A stretch of DNA of 64,000 nucleotides from Spisula solida (GCA_947247005.1 OX365945.1:10422501-10486500), one strand, 5' to 3'; positions 46,692 through 59,708 are shown, numbered from the stretch's first letter. Program-made: numbers and translations. Notes: a model not told the origin generated them from the sequence alone.

Positions 46692-49600
46692 CTGAAATTT
46701 TGTAGAAAATGGAAACAAACGTCATATTATATACAGAGTATACAGATGTATTCAGTTACTGCAGAGAACACCCCACTCAGAAGATAGTGTTACCATGGCA
46801 ACATCGACATACAAACGTATGAGGAGGGAGTCGGTTAACAAGTTAAACGATAGTTCAAGTTCTCAACCATTTTCTAATAAAAAGTTAAAGGGGAGAAAAG
46901 TTTACATTACGCGATAAAAGGCAGAACCTACATGTAAATTGCAGAAAATGAGGATATTATTAGCTGAACGGTCTATACAAGAGGACTAGGGACACTTACC
47001 ATTAATCAAAACGTTTAACAAACATGTACATGTATACGATAAACACATAAGGAAATAGCTATCAAATTAAAAGTGGCTATCATCTTTCAATTGTTTGGCA
47101 GTAAACGTCTTCTATCTTATTAAATTAAACCGACCAAAGTACATCTTTATCTCAGTATATCTTACATGTCAACGACGTGTTTTACCATAGATCATTTCCC
47201 TTTTTGTTATTGCTATTTGTTGTTACACTGTATGCATATATATTTGTATGTATAAATTATGCAAGAAGTTTCCCCGCTAAACAAAACAAATGTATTCAAA
47301 CTGCTCTAGTTCTTCTAAAACATACAGTGGACAGAAACAGTCCAAGATCATTCACACACGTTTGTTCTTCTTGTGTATCGCTTAGAGTTTAGTCCCGGAC
47401 GGTGTCAGTTACTTGTTTTCTATTTCGACACTACTATTTTTTCATTGTTTAGTCATATGAGACGAGCAATTAACTTACAAGAAGTCGGTGTTCATTGAAT
47501 AAGTATCAACCTGTAGGCTAACATGCAATTCAACAAGCAGCAATGGTTATTTCTCCACATGTGCAGGACAAAACGTGTCCGACCTATATCTACCATCTGA
47601 CTGTCTCACAGTGTGTCAATTGATCTACATACGTAATATAGATCGAACACGAGTAGTGAGCCCTAACTGCACTGTATATAGTGGATACCCAAAGGTTACA
47701 CTTGAGCCCTAACTGCACTGTATATAGTGGATACCCAAAGGTTACGCTTGAGCCCTAACTGCACTGTATATAGTGGATACCCAAAGGTTACGGATCAGGT
47801 GTCAGATTCTATCTATAGTGATTCTACGAACGTTTCAAACGAATCATATTCAACCAATATCTAAATTTGAAATACTCTTACCTGAATCTTGTTTATTTTC
47901 CAGTCCCCATCTACGAAATATTTGAATGTGTATTCTCCGGGTAATAAATCAATACTTCCCACAAATACGTCGTCTCTAGAAATATAAACAATAATTATAA
48001 TAATCTACACTAACGTGAACTGTGTTCATACCTTCAGCATACACAATGGATTTAGTTACTAGTATCCTCGAGTGATGGAATATATATGAGCCAGTCTCCA
48101 GGAAAACCTGCGTTCTTTGACAAAAACTTAGAGATTCTTTATTATTTAACAGAGTAAACTTAATGAAGCAAAATGCAATAGAAATTGTGTTGGTACCTAG
48201 ATTTTTTAAGGAAGTTACAGCTGTTTTGTGGAGGCCCTATTCGGAGCCTTTTTGCGTGACGTCGCAAACGTCATTCAAACGTTATTCGACGTCGTTGTAA
48301 CAAGTACTTTATAAATACAGAATTTGATCTATTCTTGACATAAACTATTCAAAATGGTATCACGTTTAAGAATGGTGTTTAAGTTTTAAAATATATATCT
48401 AAATTGTAAATGTTCACACTAAGCGAAGGGCTACTACTGTTTTAAAGGTGCTGCCTCACAGATTGGGCTAAATTTTTTGAATATCGTAATTTTCCAACCT
48501 AACCAAGTATTGATGTAATAGAAAGCCGCTGGCGGTTGCTTTATGAACGATTTGGTGCAAATAACCAATTTCAACCACTCTCGATATCACCCACTGAGTA
48601 TTTTTTTTCTTGAAAAAACCCGCTAAGTTTCCTTCCCACATCCTTTGTGGATTATGTAATTCACACGTGATAGAACTGTAACATCAACAAACTACAGTGT
48701 AAACATCAGTGAGGTATTTGGTTCGTTTTTCGATTCGTTTTCATCACATGCGAACAAATTTCAGACATTTTAAGTAATAGAAGTGTTAATTCTATAGGGT
48801 ATTAATACCCTATATAATTTTTGATGTAAAAATACTAAATAACTACAAAATGCCGAAGTTTCTCAAGTTATTTTAGATATCAGTGTGGTTGTTTATGGGA
48901 TATACAGGCATCTATACCAAAACTACGCAAATATTTGACAATTTTATTTTATTTTTGCAATACACTAATATGTGAGGCAGTCCCTTTAACTTTTCTGAAA
49001 TTGGTCACCATAGCAACGAAGTAAGTGATTTCGACATAATTCATAAGGAATTTTGAAGCTACGATATAGTAATACATGTATACATTACTTAAAATTTAAT
49101 CTATAGATATGTCATTTCTTCTTAGTTTAAATCTTTTTTAAAACCTGGTGGTTACATGTAGTAATATAGCAGGTTTTCCTGGAGACTGGCTCATGTCTTG
49201 ACGTTACACGTATATATATAATATTGTGTTTACCAAATGTCAAATGCTTATAGTGTAATATATACGTATAATGGAAGTACTTGAACATTGATATTATCTT
49301 CTAGAATAATTAGCGTCCGTACTGAAACTTCCTCATTGCTTAAAGTGGTATTCAAACAATAGCCTGTTTATATTTACTTCAGAACTATCTACTAGTATAT
49401 AGGAAGACAAAATACGAGATGATCGACCAACGAAAACCATGCTTTTCAAAATGTTTCGCAATCACTGTACGGTGATTCTGGTTATTCATAAATATTTTTT
49501 AACCAACTGCTATATGCAAACATACTTGAAGTCGCTGATAACCTTAGTTTGTTTAAATTTGTTGTCAAATAAAAAAAACGTAAACACGGACTAGATAATT

Positions 49601-52600
49601 AAAGTATTATCAGTGCATTATTGTTTTACCATGTCTTAAGCTATTGATCGGGAAGTTGTAATGCTGGCGTGTATTAATGTATACAATACAACTAACCCGC
49701 TTTAAACCAATACGTTTTCAGGAAGTTTTAATACACAAACACAATTATATAGTCCACGTTCAATTAGCAATCCAATATTTTCACGTGTCCCGCACTTAAA
49801 CAAGCAGTTGTACATATGGCATTGAAATCTTGTTTACATGCATAAACAAATATATCACGTTCGTTAAAGAAGATTAGTTAAACCCGCTCAATTGGATAAG
49901 AAACTTCCTCAAACTTAATTAGTATACATGTATTTGGGAATATAACCTTGGGGCTGTGTGATTTACGATGGTTTCTCATTTCAACTAATGAACATGCTTA
50001 ATGGTAATTTGGTTTACTTTCATTAGAATAGTAACATACAAAACCGAGATATATTACAGCAATCATCAGCAGGCGATATTCCGTTCTGCATAAGTACAAC
50101 ATATATGTGTTGTAAGTCAAATTGCCTTGAATTCTTAACCACTAACCAACCTTAAGATCATATCATCAGCGTCCCTTTTATCGTAGCCCAAAAATGAGTG
50201 TTTGTTTTGGATTTTTTACCCGGCAATCCAAGTCGATTCCCAATTTCGACAGGTCATACCCTTTCATAAAAATTTGATATCAATGTCAATTTATACTGAA
50301 GGCAAACTGAAAATTAAGTGTTAACAACTTAACATTGCACATCATGATATGATAATGTTTGTATGCTGATTTTTGTGTCTTATGAAATTGGAAATCTTCC
50401 ATGTGGTCACTGAATCTATACTTAATAAAAGTCAAACTTTTAAGGGTGGTCGGTCCTATTATTGAAGCTGTACATTGAACATACATGTAAGCTAACAAAC
50501 ATACACATAAATCATCATAACAAATTGATATGCACTTAACTTAACCTCCACAAGTGTTCTCTAAGTATTTTGTGCGGGAACAGACTCGCTCATAGTACTA
50601 CTTCAAACCACTTACTTTTTCTCCAATTTGACCTTTTCATCCCAGTTATTGAAAGATCCACTGACCTCTACAGATTCACCGCCATCTTCCCAGCGGAATT
50701 CTGTTGCTATTGGTTCCTGGAAACCAAGAACAAATAGAGTTATACACCAATAGCAGGTTATGTTTTATTGTTCTTTCATAAAACCATATCTCCAGAATTG
50801 TTCTCGTGTAGACAATGCAACCTTAACCGTTTTACCAACGTGGATACTAGTATTTACAAAAATCCATAAATGATTATTCTAAAGCAACAAACTCTAATTT
50901 GTTGTCAAATGAGTTTCCTCGTAAAATAAAGTATTTATTATTATTATAATTAATTTAATAATTTTCATTTTGTATATTCCACATCACATTCTCCACGTGT
51001 AATTTCTATTAATAAAGAAACTACTACCAGCCATTGCGAAATACTGTATGTATAGGAAACACTTTTAAACTCAAAATGCATGGTTGAATGATTTTGAAAT
51101 AACTGCAAACTACTTCTTGTTCTTAAGTCTCTAATTTATCAGCAACTTAAATTAGATTGTCATGGACGCTTGTCTTAAAATGCTGGCTTGCCATACCACA
51201 CAGGCTAGGCCACATAGTGTTGGCTGCTGACATGTATGTACATAGTTTATAAACGCATCATGCCGAAACCCATGCAAACATAAAAACTTGAAAATGCATT
51301 CAATAGGAAGCACACAGCTGTTGCTAAACTGAGGAAAATATTGTTTTAATAAATTATTATGAAAATGCCCCAGCGTAATACATGCCACACACCTGTAATA
51401 GGTTATCTGAATTTACAATAAAGCACAGACGCAACATCATTTGAGTAATTTAAAGCATTAAAGCAAAAACGTTAAAACAATTAATCAAACCTCCTTCTCT
51501 GCAGTCGTCGTTTCTTGTACTTCTTCTGGCTTGTCGTCAGCAACATTTTCTATAGTCTCTTCAGTGGTCTGTTTGTCTTGTTCTTTCTCCGAATCTACAT
51601 TGTTTGCATTGTCGTCCTTGCTGGATTCTTTTACTTCACTTACATTTACTTCAGTTTTAACAGTATCATCAGTTGTTTTAACACTTTCTGTGGCATTTGT
51701 AACATTGTCTGAATCTTGTTCACCATTTGGTACATTGTCAGTTTTACTTTCATCCTCAACTTTTGTTTCATCGGCATCTTTAGTAGCCGATTCCTCACTT
51801 ACTACTGGTTTAACACTTGTTACAATACTATCATTTGTTGTTTCCGTAGACTCCTGAACTTCGGGTTTACTTTCATCCGTTTTATCTTCTGTGGGTGTTT
51901 CAACTTTTTCTTCTTCTTTTTCTGCTCCAGACTCTGGTTTGGACTCGGTTTCCACAACGGATGCTTGCTGTATCGTTTCAGTAACTTCCTGTCCACTTTC
52001 ATTTGTCTCTTTTGTTTCTACTCTATCAGTTTTACTAGTATCATTAGTTTGCTCGTCCTGTTTAGTAGATTCATTACTACATTCACCGGATGGTTCCTCT
52101 GCTTTCTTTTGAGTGTCATCTTGTGCTTCTTCTGAAGACTTTTCTGGTTGGTTTTCTTCTTGTTTTGTTTCTGTCCCAGCCTCTTCCTTCTTCTCTGGTT
52201 CAGTTTCTTCCTTTTTCGCTGGTTCTGATTCTTCCTTTTTCTCTGTTGCTTTTTCTTCCGCTTTATCACCAGTATCTGCTTTAACTTCAGTAACTTCTTC
52301 AGCAGTCTCGGCAGTTGGTGTATCCTAAGTTTGTCAGAAGAACGAGGTTAAGACAGTTCTAAGTCATGCATTAAAACGAACTAAACTGATTTAGATAGAA
52401 TATTTCTTGAAATTCAATCCTCAGATCAAATAAAATAAATATAGAACTTCAACCCATGACATAAAATAGTTACAAGTTTCAGTCATAATTAGGTATGCCC
52501 GCATGCAACAAATATGTACATACACTTATACGTAATATAAGTTTATGATTGCAATAAACATGTCGAGACGTAGGTACTTGAATATCAAATAAAACCAGAA

Positions 52601-55406
52601 AACGTTAATTGGTTAACTACGTAAAATAAGTGTTGATAATAAAGTCATTAGCGTGTAGAATGAATGCTGCCAAACTCTAAGCACAGCCTCTTAATCAACT
52701 TGATTTCAACGTATTTTCTTTTCTTTGTCTACTTGTTTTTCATCTGTTTTCAACAAGTGTAAGTCACACTCAGCGGTCAGTTTTCCTTGAACTATTTTAA
52801 ACCAGTCATAACTTGCTCTTCCGCATGCAACATAAAGCTGAACAGGATCGTAGCCTAGCAACGGAAAGCGAACCAGACACTACATTTCAACAAACGTAAT
52901 TTTCGTTAAATTATTTAAATTTTCACAAAGATTTCTAGAAATTTAAAGATAAATACATAAACAGCTAAACAAGTTCATTAATATGTGTAGTTTAAACTGG
53001 TCTGCGGACATACTTGTAATGCTATATACAAGTATGTATTAAAACACACAATAAAACCTTGCAAATAGCTTTACCAGCTGTGACATAATTATGGATATAG
53101 ATTATATTGAAACATTAATTAAACCCTTCCCGTAGTGTACCACATACATTGTAATTCAAATATAAGTCGAAACCATCATCTGTATTTTCACAGGAATAAC
53201 TCAATTAAGCATTATTTCTTATTTATGGGCTTGAAAGCGGGTATAAATAAACTCAGTACGCAATGTACGGTTAGTCGTAACCGATATTTGTAGATTTTTT
53301 ACTAAATTTTGGCTAAAAAATAGAATTATTGCTTCAGGAAGATAGTTGTTGTGTACGAAGAACGGTTACCAGATGTTTGTTCTTATTGCGAGCAAACCGA
53401 TCTTATTATCCTCGTGTCAGTTAGAACTTTTCAACAAATACTTAACTCTTAAAATTCTTACAGGCGTCACATGAGATGTTCTCAATATTATGAAATACAC
53501 CCTACGTCATTTTAATATACAACTGTTGCTAAAATACTGAATGTGAATTTGATGAGGTACTTATCCCAAACCATCGATTGTATTCTGTTAGGATAATATA
53601 AACATATATACCAAGTTCTCGAAATATATAAGAACCTCCTTAAATCTCTTCAAAGCGATCAGGCCTTTGATTAATATTTTATAATAATTTCTGTATACTC
53701 GATTGTGTAACAATGATTCGACGATGCGATGCGATACGGTGCAAGCATGAACCAGTCTTATTTTCGTTGACAATATACCAACCAACGAACATGGGGAAAG
53801 ACGTCGGTGGGCCTGATGTCAAATACAACCACCCTGCGAACACAAGTTATTAACCGCCCAGCTAACACGATTGATAGAGCAAGGTCGAGTCTAGGGTTGG
53901 GCAATGTATGCTCTTCAATGACATTGTCATTAAGTCTAATTCGTTTCTGCGGATTAGGTCTGTATTAATAGATAATTAATTGTATGAATATTGGTTTGTC
54001 GACTGACGACTGTGTATGGTGATTTTGGTGCAGAGTGGCGTTAAGTCTGGTGAACACAAACAAACTAATTCTTTAAAATCCCTCTAGAGAATCATAGAAG
54101 TGGTAACAACCACTCAACATCAGTTGAAATTTGCATTGTGCTCTTGAAATGCAGTTGTCTTATCTGTATTAATCTAACAGTCGTTCAGACTTCAGTGTGA
54201 TTGATTTGTTAGCAATGTTACATGCTGGAACAAAGCATACTAAGATGACAAGCGTTGTCATGGTTTCAAACAATCCTTCTAAAGTTCTGTTAAATTTGAT
54301 CACAGAACTATTGTTATTTGATGTACAGAAAATGACCGCCGTCGGATTGAGCAATGGGTATGATATATCTCTTCAAGAATGATTTGATGCATTGCATTCT
54401 TTAAGAGAAAGATCACAAATTTAATAAGGTTAAAGTTATGGTTGAAATATATTAGTAAAAGTCATACGTATGGGCAATTAAACAAATAAACAAACAAAAC
54501 ATAACAAAAAGCAGAATGTATTATTAGGAACTATCCAAATTAACACATCCAACCAAACTTTCGGAATGCTCATATTTTATATATAAAAAAAACATTATAT
54601 AAACACAATTTAGAAAATAATCACATGCTGGCTTAATATGTATCTTTACATTAAGATATAAAACCAGTATAACTATAAGGAATTGCTGTTTCATTTCTTT
54701 CAAAAGTGCTTGTACACTGTTCGTGTTGAGTGTTGCTTTATTGGTTGTCTTTTTGATATATATTCGTCCTTTTGATTTGTGAGTGTTTGCTGGTCGTCGC
54801 TCCTTATTTGTTTGACTGACTGAAGCAGCAGTCTGTCGGGGTGGAAGGTCGTGTTTTGTAGCTGTTCAGACAGCCTTTCATGCTCTGCTGTTTCTGTTGG
54901 TACCTACATCCCCTGTCCGATTTGTTTATATTTTTGCAAACTAAATTCAAACAAGTGCAATGGCTTTGTTTTCAAATGGTTTATTGAAGTACTGAAATAC
55001 TAAGTTGTCTTGTGATGCCTTTAACAACTTGAGATCTTATCCTTGCTGTTTTAGACTCAATAGTGTCTTCTTTATAATATTGCTACAATATCTACTATAG
55101 TTGCATCGCCATGAAATATTTCTTCTCAGGAACATGAAGTGCAGTTTGAACAGTAACATCAAGAACCGATTGAAAATGTACGTACGATTACCAACTTGCA
55201 TCTCAATACTAAGGAGCGAATCTTACCTCCGTATTTTCCGGGGTAGCCGTTGGTGCCGTCTTCTCCGTATTGTCTAAATCTACATTGGCTTCTGAAACAC
55301 CGGAAGCTTGGTTCGCTTCAGCGTCTTTAGCATCCTGATCTTCATTCTTCACTTCCGGTGCTGGTTCAGCATCCTTCTTCTTTTGCTTGCTAATGCTTTT
55401 CCCCAT
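46632..55406 (-). CDS. Myristoylated acidic protein with C-terminal CBM48 (AMPK-beta type glycogen-binding) domain
   Basis: Exons 55227-55406, 51491-52324, 50616-50716, 47882-47975 and 46632-46691; all GT-AG and phase consistent; 422 residues. Residues 1-11 (MGKSISKQKKK) fit N-myristoylation (Gly2, Ser6, Lys7) plus a polybasic membrane patch. Residues 61-338 are one acidic, disordered Glu/Lys/Thr/Ser-rich exon. Residues 345-422 are a CBM48 domain: FRW, SGSFNNW (W363), LLPGEYTFKYFVDGDW (K390, W397) and a final DSGVENNVITV (N414, N415), matching the AMPK-beta glycogen-binding module in order and spacing. The Trp and Lys residues that contact sugar in AMPK-beta are kept; the Leu and Thr of its LGTxNN loop are replaced by Ser and Val. 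The protein stops right after the domain, so the alpha/gamma-binding C-terminus of AMPK-beta is absent and it cannot be a standard beta subunit. Expected role: a membrane-tethered glycogen- or glucan-binding protein (inference). Confidence 0.85.
47658..47791 (+). repeat. 46-base tandem repeat, nearly three copies
   Basis: GAGCCCTAACTGCACTGTAT...CAAAGGTTAC recurs at 47658, 47704 and 47750 with one base change. It lies just downstream (in transcript order) of the CBM48 exon 47882-47975. Confidence 0.9.
47882..47975 (-). CDS. CBM48 exon 2 (central part of the glycogen-binding domain)
   Basis: Encodes VFVGSIDLLPGEYTFKYF and then VDGDWKINKIQ, aligned with the LPEGEHQYKFFVDGQW region of AMPK-beta. 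The sugar-contacting Lys and Trp are kept. Acceptor TTTCTAG, donor GTAAGA. Confidence 0.88.
48086..49194. mobile_element. MITE family V, copy 1, with a nested insertion
   Basis: Terminal inverted repeats GAGCCAGTCTCCAGGAAAAC / GTTTTCCTGGAGACTGGCTC. The interior contains GACGTCGCAAACGTC and matches 57192-57799 on both sides of a 540-bp insertion (48446-48985). Located in the intron between CBM48 exons. Confidence 0.85.
48446..48985. mobile_element. piggyBac-like MITE with TTAA duplication, nested
   Basis: The ends AGGTGCTGCCTCACA and TGTGAGGCAGTCCCT are imperfect inverted repeats, flanked by TTAA at 48442-48445 and 48986-48989. No coding sequence. The paralogous element at 57192-57799 carries an uninterrupted TTTAAA at the same place. 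Confidence 0.8.
50616..50716 (-). CDS. CBM48 exon 1 (N-terminal half of the glycogen-binding domain)
   Basis: Encodes EPIATEFRWEDGGESV and then EVSGSFNNWDEKVKLEK, the strand-turn-strand with the SFNNW signature of AMPK-beta-type CBM48. Phase 0 entry (acceptor TTTCCAG), two bases left at the GTAAGT donor. Confidence 0.88.
51491..52324 (-). CDS. Acidic Glu/Lys/Thr-rich exon of the CBM48 gene
   Basis: 834 bases, 278 codons without interruption, phase 0 at both ends, acceptor CTTAG and donor GTTTGA. Degenerate repeats of KKEE, EPEKKEE and ETKxEx units dominate, with VEDESKTD-type acidic segments later. No folded domain or membrane segment. Opposite-strand frames through this exon are Ser/Phe-rich shadows of its GAA/AAG codons. 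As a separate, symmetric (0-0) exon it could be skipped without a frameshift, giving a short myristoyl-CBM48 form; that is a prediction. Confidence 0.8.
55227..55406 (-). CDS. First coding exon of the CBM48 gene (myristoylation signal)
   Basis: 60 codons, phase 0 at the end, donor GTAAGA. It begins MGKSISKQKKKDAEPAPE, an N-terminal Gly with Ser at position 6 and a run of lysines, the arrangement of myristoyl-plus-polybasic membrane anchors. The rest is Ala/Glu/Asp-rich and merges into the acidic exon 2.9 kb away. Confidence 0.8.
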
Positions 55407-55635
55407 TGTTTGGAATTATACCTTGACTATACACACTGAAATAACAGACACCAGGCTATGTGATATGTTGAAAATACAAACGAAAACTCCCCAGTACTAA
55501 TAATCCGCGGCTATTACAAAACGAACAAATAAAACATTGATGCAAAACATCCAATAACACGACAAACTTGAAACTATACGAAAAGCAACCGAAGAAGGAA
55601 CGCGCGATCGAGTGTCACCAGATGTCTCACTTGCG

Positions 55636-55647
55636 CTATATATTATA
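55636..55647 (-). promoter_or_regulatory. Possible TATA-like element of the CBM48 gene
   Basis: Minus-strand TATAATATATAG about 230 bases upstream of the ATG at 55406, followed by a GC-richer stretch (GATCGCGCGTTCC) where transcription could start. No other core element was seen; AT-rich background makes chance likely. Confidence 0.25.
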
Positions 55648-55659
55648 ACTCATTTATGT

Positions 55660-57191
55660 ATCTTTTATATTATACTATATAAAGTACAATCATTATAATT
55701 ACAGATACAAACCAAGGGTTATCTGCAATACTGCAGTAATTGCTATTAATTGATAAGCAGTTCATACTGGTAGTCTTACAGGCAGCCATCGAAATGTATA
55801 CTGTTTTGGAAATGCCCAATGACTATTTCTACCCCAGTTCGTTGTAAGTAATGTTCCCGTTTATTTGATCTGTTGAACAAATTGGTGACAACTCGGAAAT
55901 TGTATACATGTACACTGTTACAGTCATTGTAATGTATGTGTACAGTTCTTCAAAGAAGCGTTTTATTTATTACCTTGTTACAGAGTGGCCGAGTTTCGCA
56001 ATACATTGCTTAGGCATAACTTACATAACCGTATAACAGGCCTGCTTGTCTATTACTATATAATTTCGTATAACCACGTTCAAAATGGTACACAATCTAT
56101 TGTGAAACGTATTCTTTTTTGTGATCAACTGTGTTCTGTTATTTATTAATTTAAGTGCTAACACATGTGCAAGCATTTCAGTGGTCATTTGTATAACCAC
56201 GTTCAAAATGGTACGCGATCTTTTGTGAAACGTATACTGTTTTGTGATCAATTGTGTTCTGTTATTTATTAAGTTCTGACATAACTAACAAACATTTCAT
56301 TCACGAAATTAAGTAGGTCAAAATAAATCTTAAACAGCTATAATCTAAAGCAGAAAAATCTCCTATAGATGTTATATTCATACTGGACACAGCCCAACCT
56401 ATTTTAATACCTTAATCGTCCTCGTATATCAACAATGATGCTAGTACTACGTAAACTATTTAATGTCACTCGTCTATCACACTGGACGCTGACATTTAAA
56501 CACATGGTCATTCAACGCATGACCACTTTATACTATGGTACAATATATGTGAAATAATTAGCTCAATTATTTTCAGACATTCAAATGAATGGGTTCTTCC
56601 CTCGCCACGCGTCATACAGTACATACTTTCCCATTACTAATGCGAAATATACATACAACAGTAGAATAGTGTATAGTACATTAGAGAATTGTAATTATTC
56701 CTCGGTATGTGGTCACGTTTAAGGATCCGATTACTTATTTCAATTTGCCATTATCTCCAAATAGCGCACATACTTGAACATCACTATCATATTGTTAATT
56801 CTTGTCTCACCAAACTATCGTAAACATTGTTGCTGTGAAACACATTTTTTACGTTTATTTCATTGTTATATGGCATATGGTATGATACTACATATTATCC
56901 TGACACTGTATCAAAAATATAATATTAAGTCGGACTGGGAAGGCAGCACTCAACTTAACCCGCCGAGCACAGAAAACATAAAAAAACATACAAGGCACAC
57001 TGCCCAACTGAACAAGTAAAACAAGCCCAAGCTATCGAAAAGCTAAATGAACTAGTTTCAGTAATCAAAAAGCTGAATGCCCTAGCTGAATGACCAAGTT
57101 CCTACAGTGCTGGGTCTACCCTTCATCTGGTGAGCATTATGCAAATGAGATACAGACCAACGTGTTCAAAGCAGGAGGCTACATAATACAA
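55660..57191. other. Upstream flank of the CBM48 gene
   Basis: AT-rich, with one two-copy direct repeat (56068-56271). No exon recognised. Confidence 0.5.
56068..56271 (+). repeat. Two-copy direct repeat of about 80 bases
   Basis: TAACCACGTTCAAAATGGTA ... TGTGTTCTGTTATTTATTAA occurs at about 56070 and 56190. Confidence 0.8.
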
Positions 57192-57799
57192 ATGAGCCAA
57201 TATCCGAGAAAACATGTTGTTTGGACAAAAATATTGACTTTGAGATGTTTCAAGTTTTCAAGAATAATCTTAACGAAGCAAAATGTAAAAGAAATTGTGT
57301 TAATATCATAAGTTTTAAGAAAGTTATGGCGGTTTTTGTAGAGTCTTTATTCGAAGCGTTTTTATGTGACGTCGCAAACTTCATACAAACGTTTTTTGAC
57401 GTAACTGTAAAACATATTTTAAAATTACACCATTTGATCAATTCTTGGCATAAACTGTTCAAAATAGTATCATGTTTCAGATTTGTGTTTTAGTTTTCAA
57501 AATACTAATCAATTTCGAAATAATTCACATTTATAGAAAGGCTACTACTGTTTTAAACAACTAACTCAATTGGAGTTATTTTCCAAAATTGGTCACCTTA
57601 GCAACGAAGTACATTTTTTGTACATTGTTTCTACATAATTCACCCAAAAATTTAAAACTAAGATATAGTACTACATGGGTAAATTACTTAAAATTGAATC
57701 AATAGATACGTATTTTTTTATTTTAGAGCTTTTTCAAAACATTGTTACACAGTAATTACATAATGTCAGTAAAGCAGGTTTTCCTGGAAACTGGCTCAT
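57192..57799. mobile_element. MITE family V, copy 2 (without nested insertion)
   Basis: Starts ATGAGCCAATATCCGAGAAA and ends GTTTTCCTGGAAACTGGCTC; the interior aligns with 48086-49194 minus the nested MITE. Confidence 0.8.
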
Positions 57800-59612
57800 A
57801 TGTATTCAGTACCAAAATGACAGGTAAGTTTTTTATATATTTATGACAGATGCTTGCTTAATTCAGGTGGTCATTAATATTGATACTGTACCAACCAGGT
57901 CTACAAATAACTTTAATTACTGAGCACCTAGCAGGGGAGCTAAACCAGTTTCATATTCGGAGCTTTAGTAAATCGTAGTGCTTAATGGATTGAACCTGGA
58001 TGCTCAGTCTGTTACCTGTGATGTCGACTTTCTAACGATATTCTAACCTTAGTTTAATGTGTTTATTTAAGTGACTTTTATCGTAAATCATTTCACTGCT
58101 GAAACTACATACCCAGGAAAGTTGAAACTAAAATTAACTCTTTTGTATTGATTTTTAAATTTTTGCTGACGTCAGCAAGTTTGTGTATAATGTACCAGCA
58201 TCCAAGCATCAAATAAACCAGGTATAATTACAAATAAACGCATGCACATAGCTGCAGGTATGACGTTATCAATGCTAACATAATTTTCACAATTCCTGAG
58301 TGAGTGAAATTAATTGAATGAAAACCATTTCGATGTTAATTGAAGATAATTGATAACCCGCGTATAGTTAACCACACTCTCTTCGTGTAGGATCGCGTTC
58401 ATGTCTTCGGTTAAACAAATTCTGCAACTTGGAGTGAAGTCACAAATGCATGAATGAAATGGTTGTGTATAGTTTAACACACTGCATGCTTTTTCATTCA
58501 TAATTCAGCTTCATTGGTGCTAAGTGAACTAAAACGTTTATGGCCTAAATGCCCAAATTAGGATATGTCAATATCAGGGATAAGTAGCATCTCATATGAC
58601 CCAAGTCTTGCATAGTTTGAATAAGGTGCCTTAACCGAGCACAGGTATTTTGTTTGTTTTCTCTATCATTACATTTATAACTATGTTACTCGCGTTACAC
58701 TCGTAACAGGTGATAATAGAAAAATACAAAGAAACACCGACCCACGCCGCACTTTATAGAACAGGGTAAATATATCAAAAACTAAAGCTTTATTACGTAT
58801 GCCAATATGCCTTATACCAGCTAATGTTTTTCCTTGACCTATTATAGAATGAGAGTTCAACTGGTTAAGGATCTATATTTCTACTCACGATTCTTATAAT
58901 AGTTCCATTAACAACAGCTTGCCGGCCAATATTGCTTGGTGTTGAATATATTGACTGACTCATATAACTAATTCATCTTTAAGACGGCCTTGTAAGCGGA
59001 TATATGCTCATAAAAAACTTGACTTAAATTAAAGCAGAAAGAACGATTTCAGGGGCGGAAATGTGTAGTGAGAGGGAGGTATACCTAGTACAAGTATTAT
59101 TATTGTGATTGCATCTTCGCATCGAATACGTAGCGACGTATATGGAGTGATTATATACCCAGTAATTCTACAAAGCGAAGCGCGATGGGCTCCTACTGTT
59201 CAACGATATATGGAACTTCACCCGGCATTCACAGAAGAGTTACAAAGCCGCTTATCCGACCTTCCAGAATGATACTGTGTCACATTTGGACATATTCGAA
59301 ATATACCAATATCAAAAAGCGCTATAGTATATTTATACACATCTTAATTGAAAATTGTGGTGATTACAAATTTTGAAGATGTGTCTAAAAGTGCTATTCC
59401 GTTTTATAACTTGATATGTATTTTAACTATGTAAAATCATGTATCAGTCGTTTCCATTTCGTCATTTGAGAACCTGTTCTATGAATTTTTGCCACCATGT
59501 TTTGCTAATGCTATCCGAATCTGGACCATGCAGACCATAGGCACATGGTTTCAAATTATCTGAGCGTACCCTATGTTTATCAAATTATCTGAGTGTATCG
59601 TATGTATAGGTA

Positions 59613-59708
59613 TAGGATAGAACATGAGTAGGTGTTGTATATGGGATTTATAACTCCGAGTGAAACGAGGATTATAATCCCATATCAACACCTACGAGCC
59701 GTTCTATC
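59613..59708. repeat. Long hairpin
   Basis: ATAGAACATGAGTAGGTGTT / AACACCTACGAGCCGTTCTAT together with ATATGGGATTTATAA / TTATAATCCCATAT give a stem of about 40 bases around a short loop; probably a palindromic MITE. Confidence 0.6.

Noticed and set aside
51531..52328. Several Ser/Phe/Leu-rich plus-strand frames
   Set aside because: They are antisense shadows of the GAA/AAG-rich acidic exon on the minus strand.
54169..54354. Minus frame with a hydrophobic MTTLVILVCFVPACNIA stretch resembling GPCR helix 6
   Set aside because: Only 61 codons, no other receptor segments nearby, no DRY or NPxxY motif, and it lies inside the first intron of the CBM48 gene.
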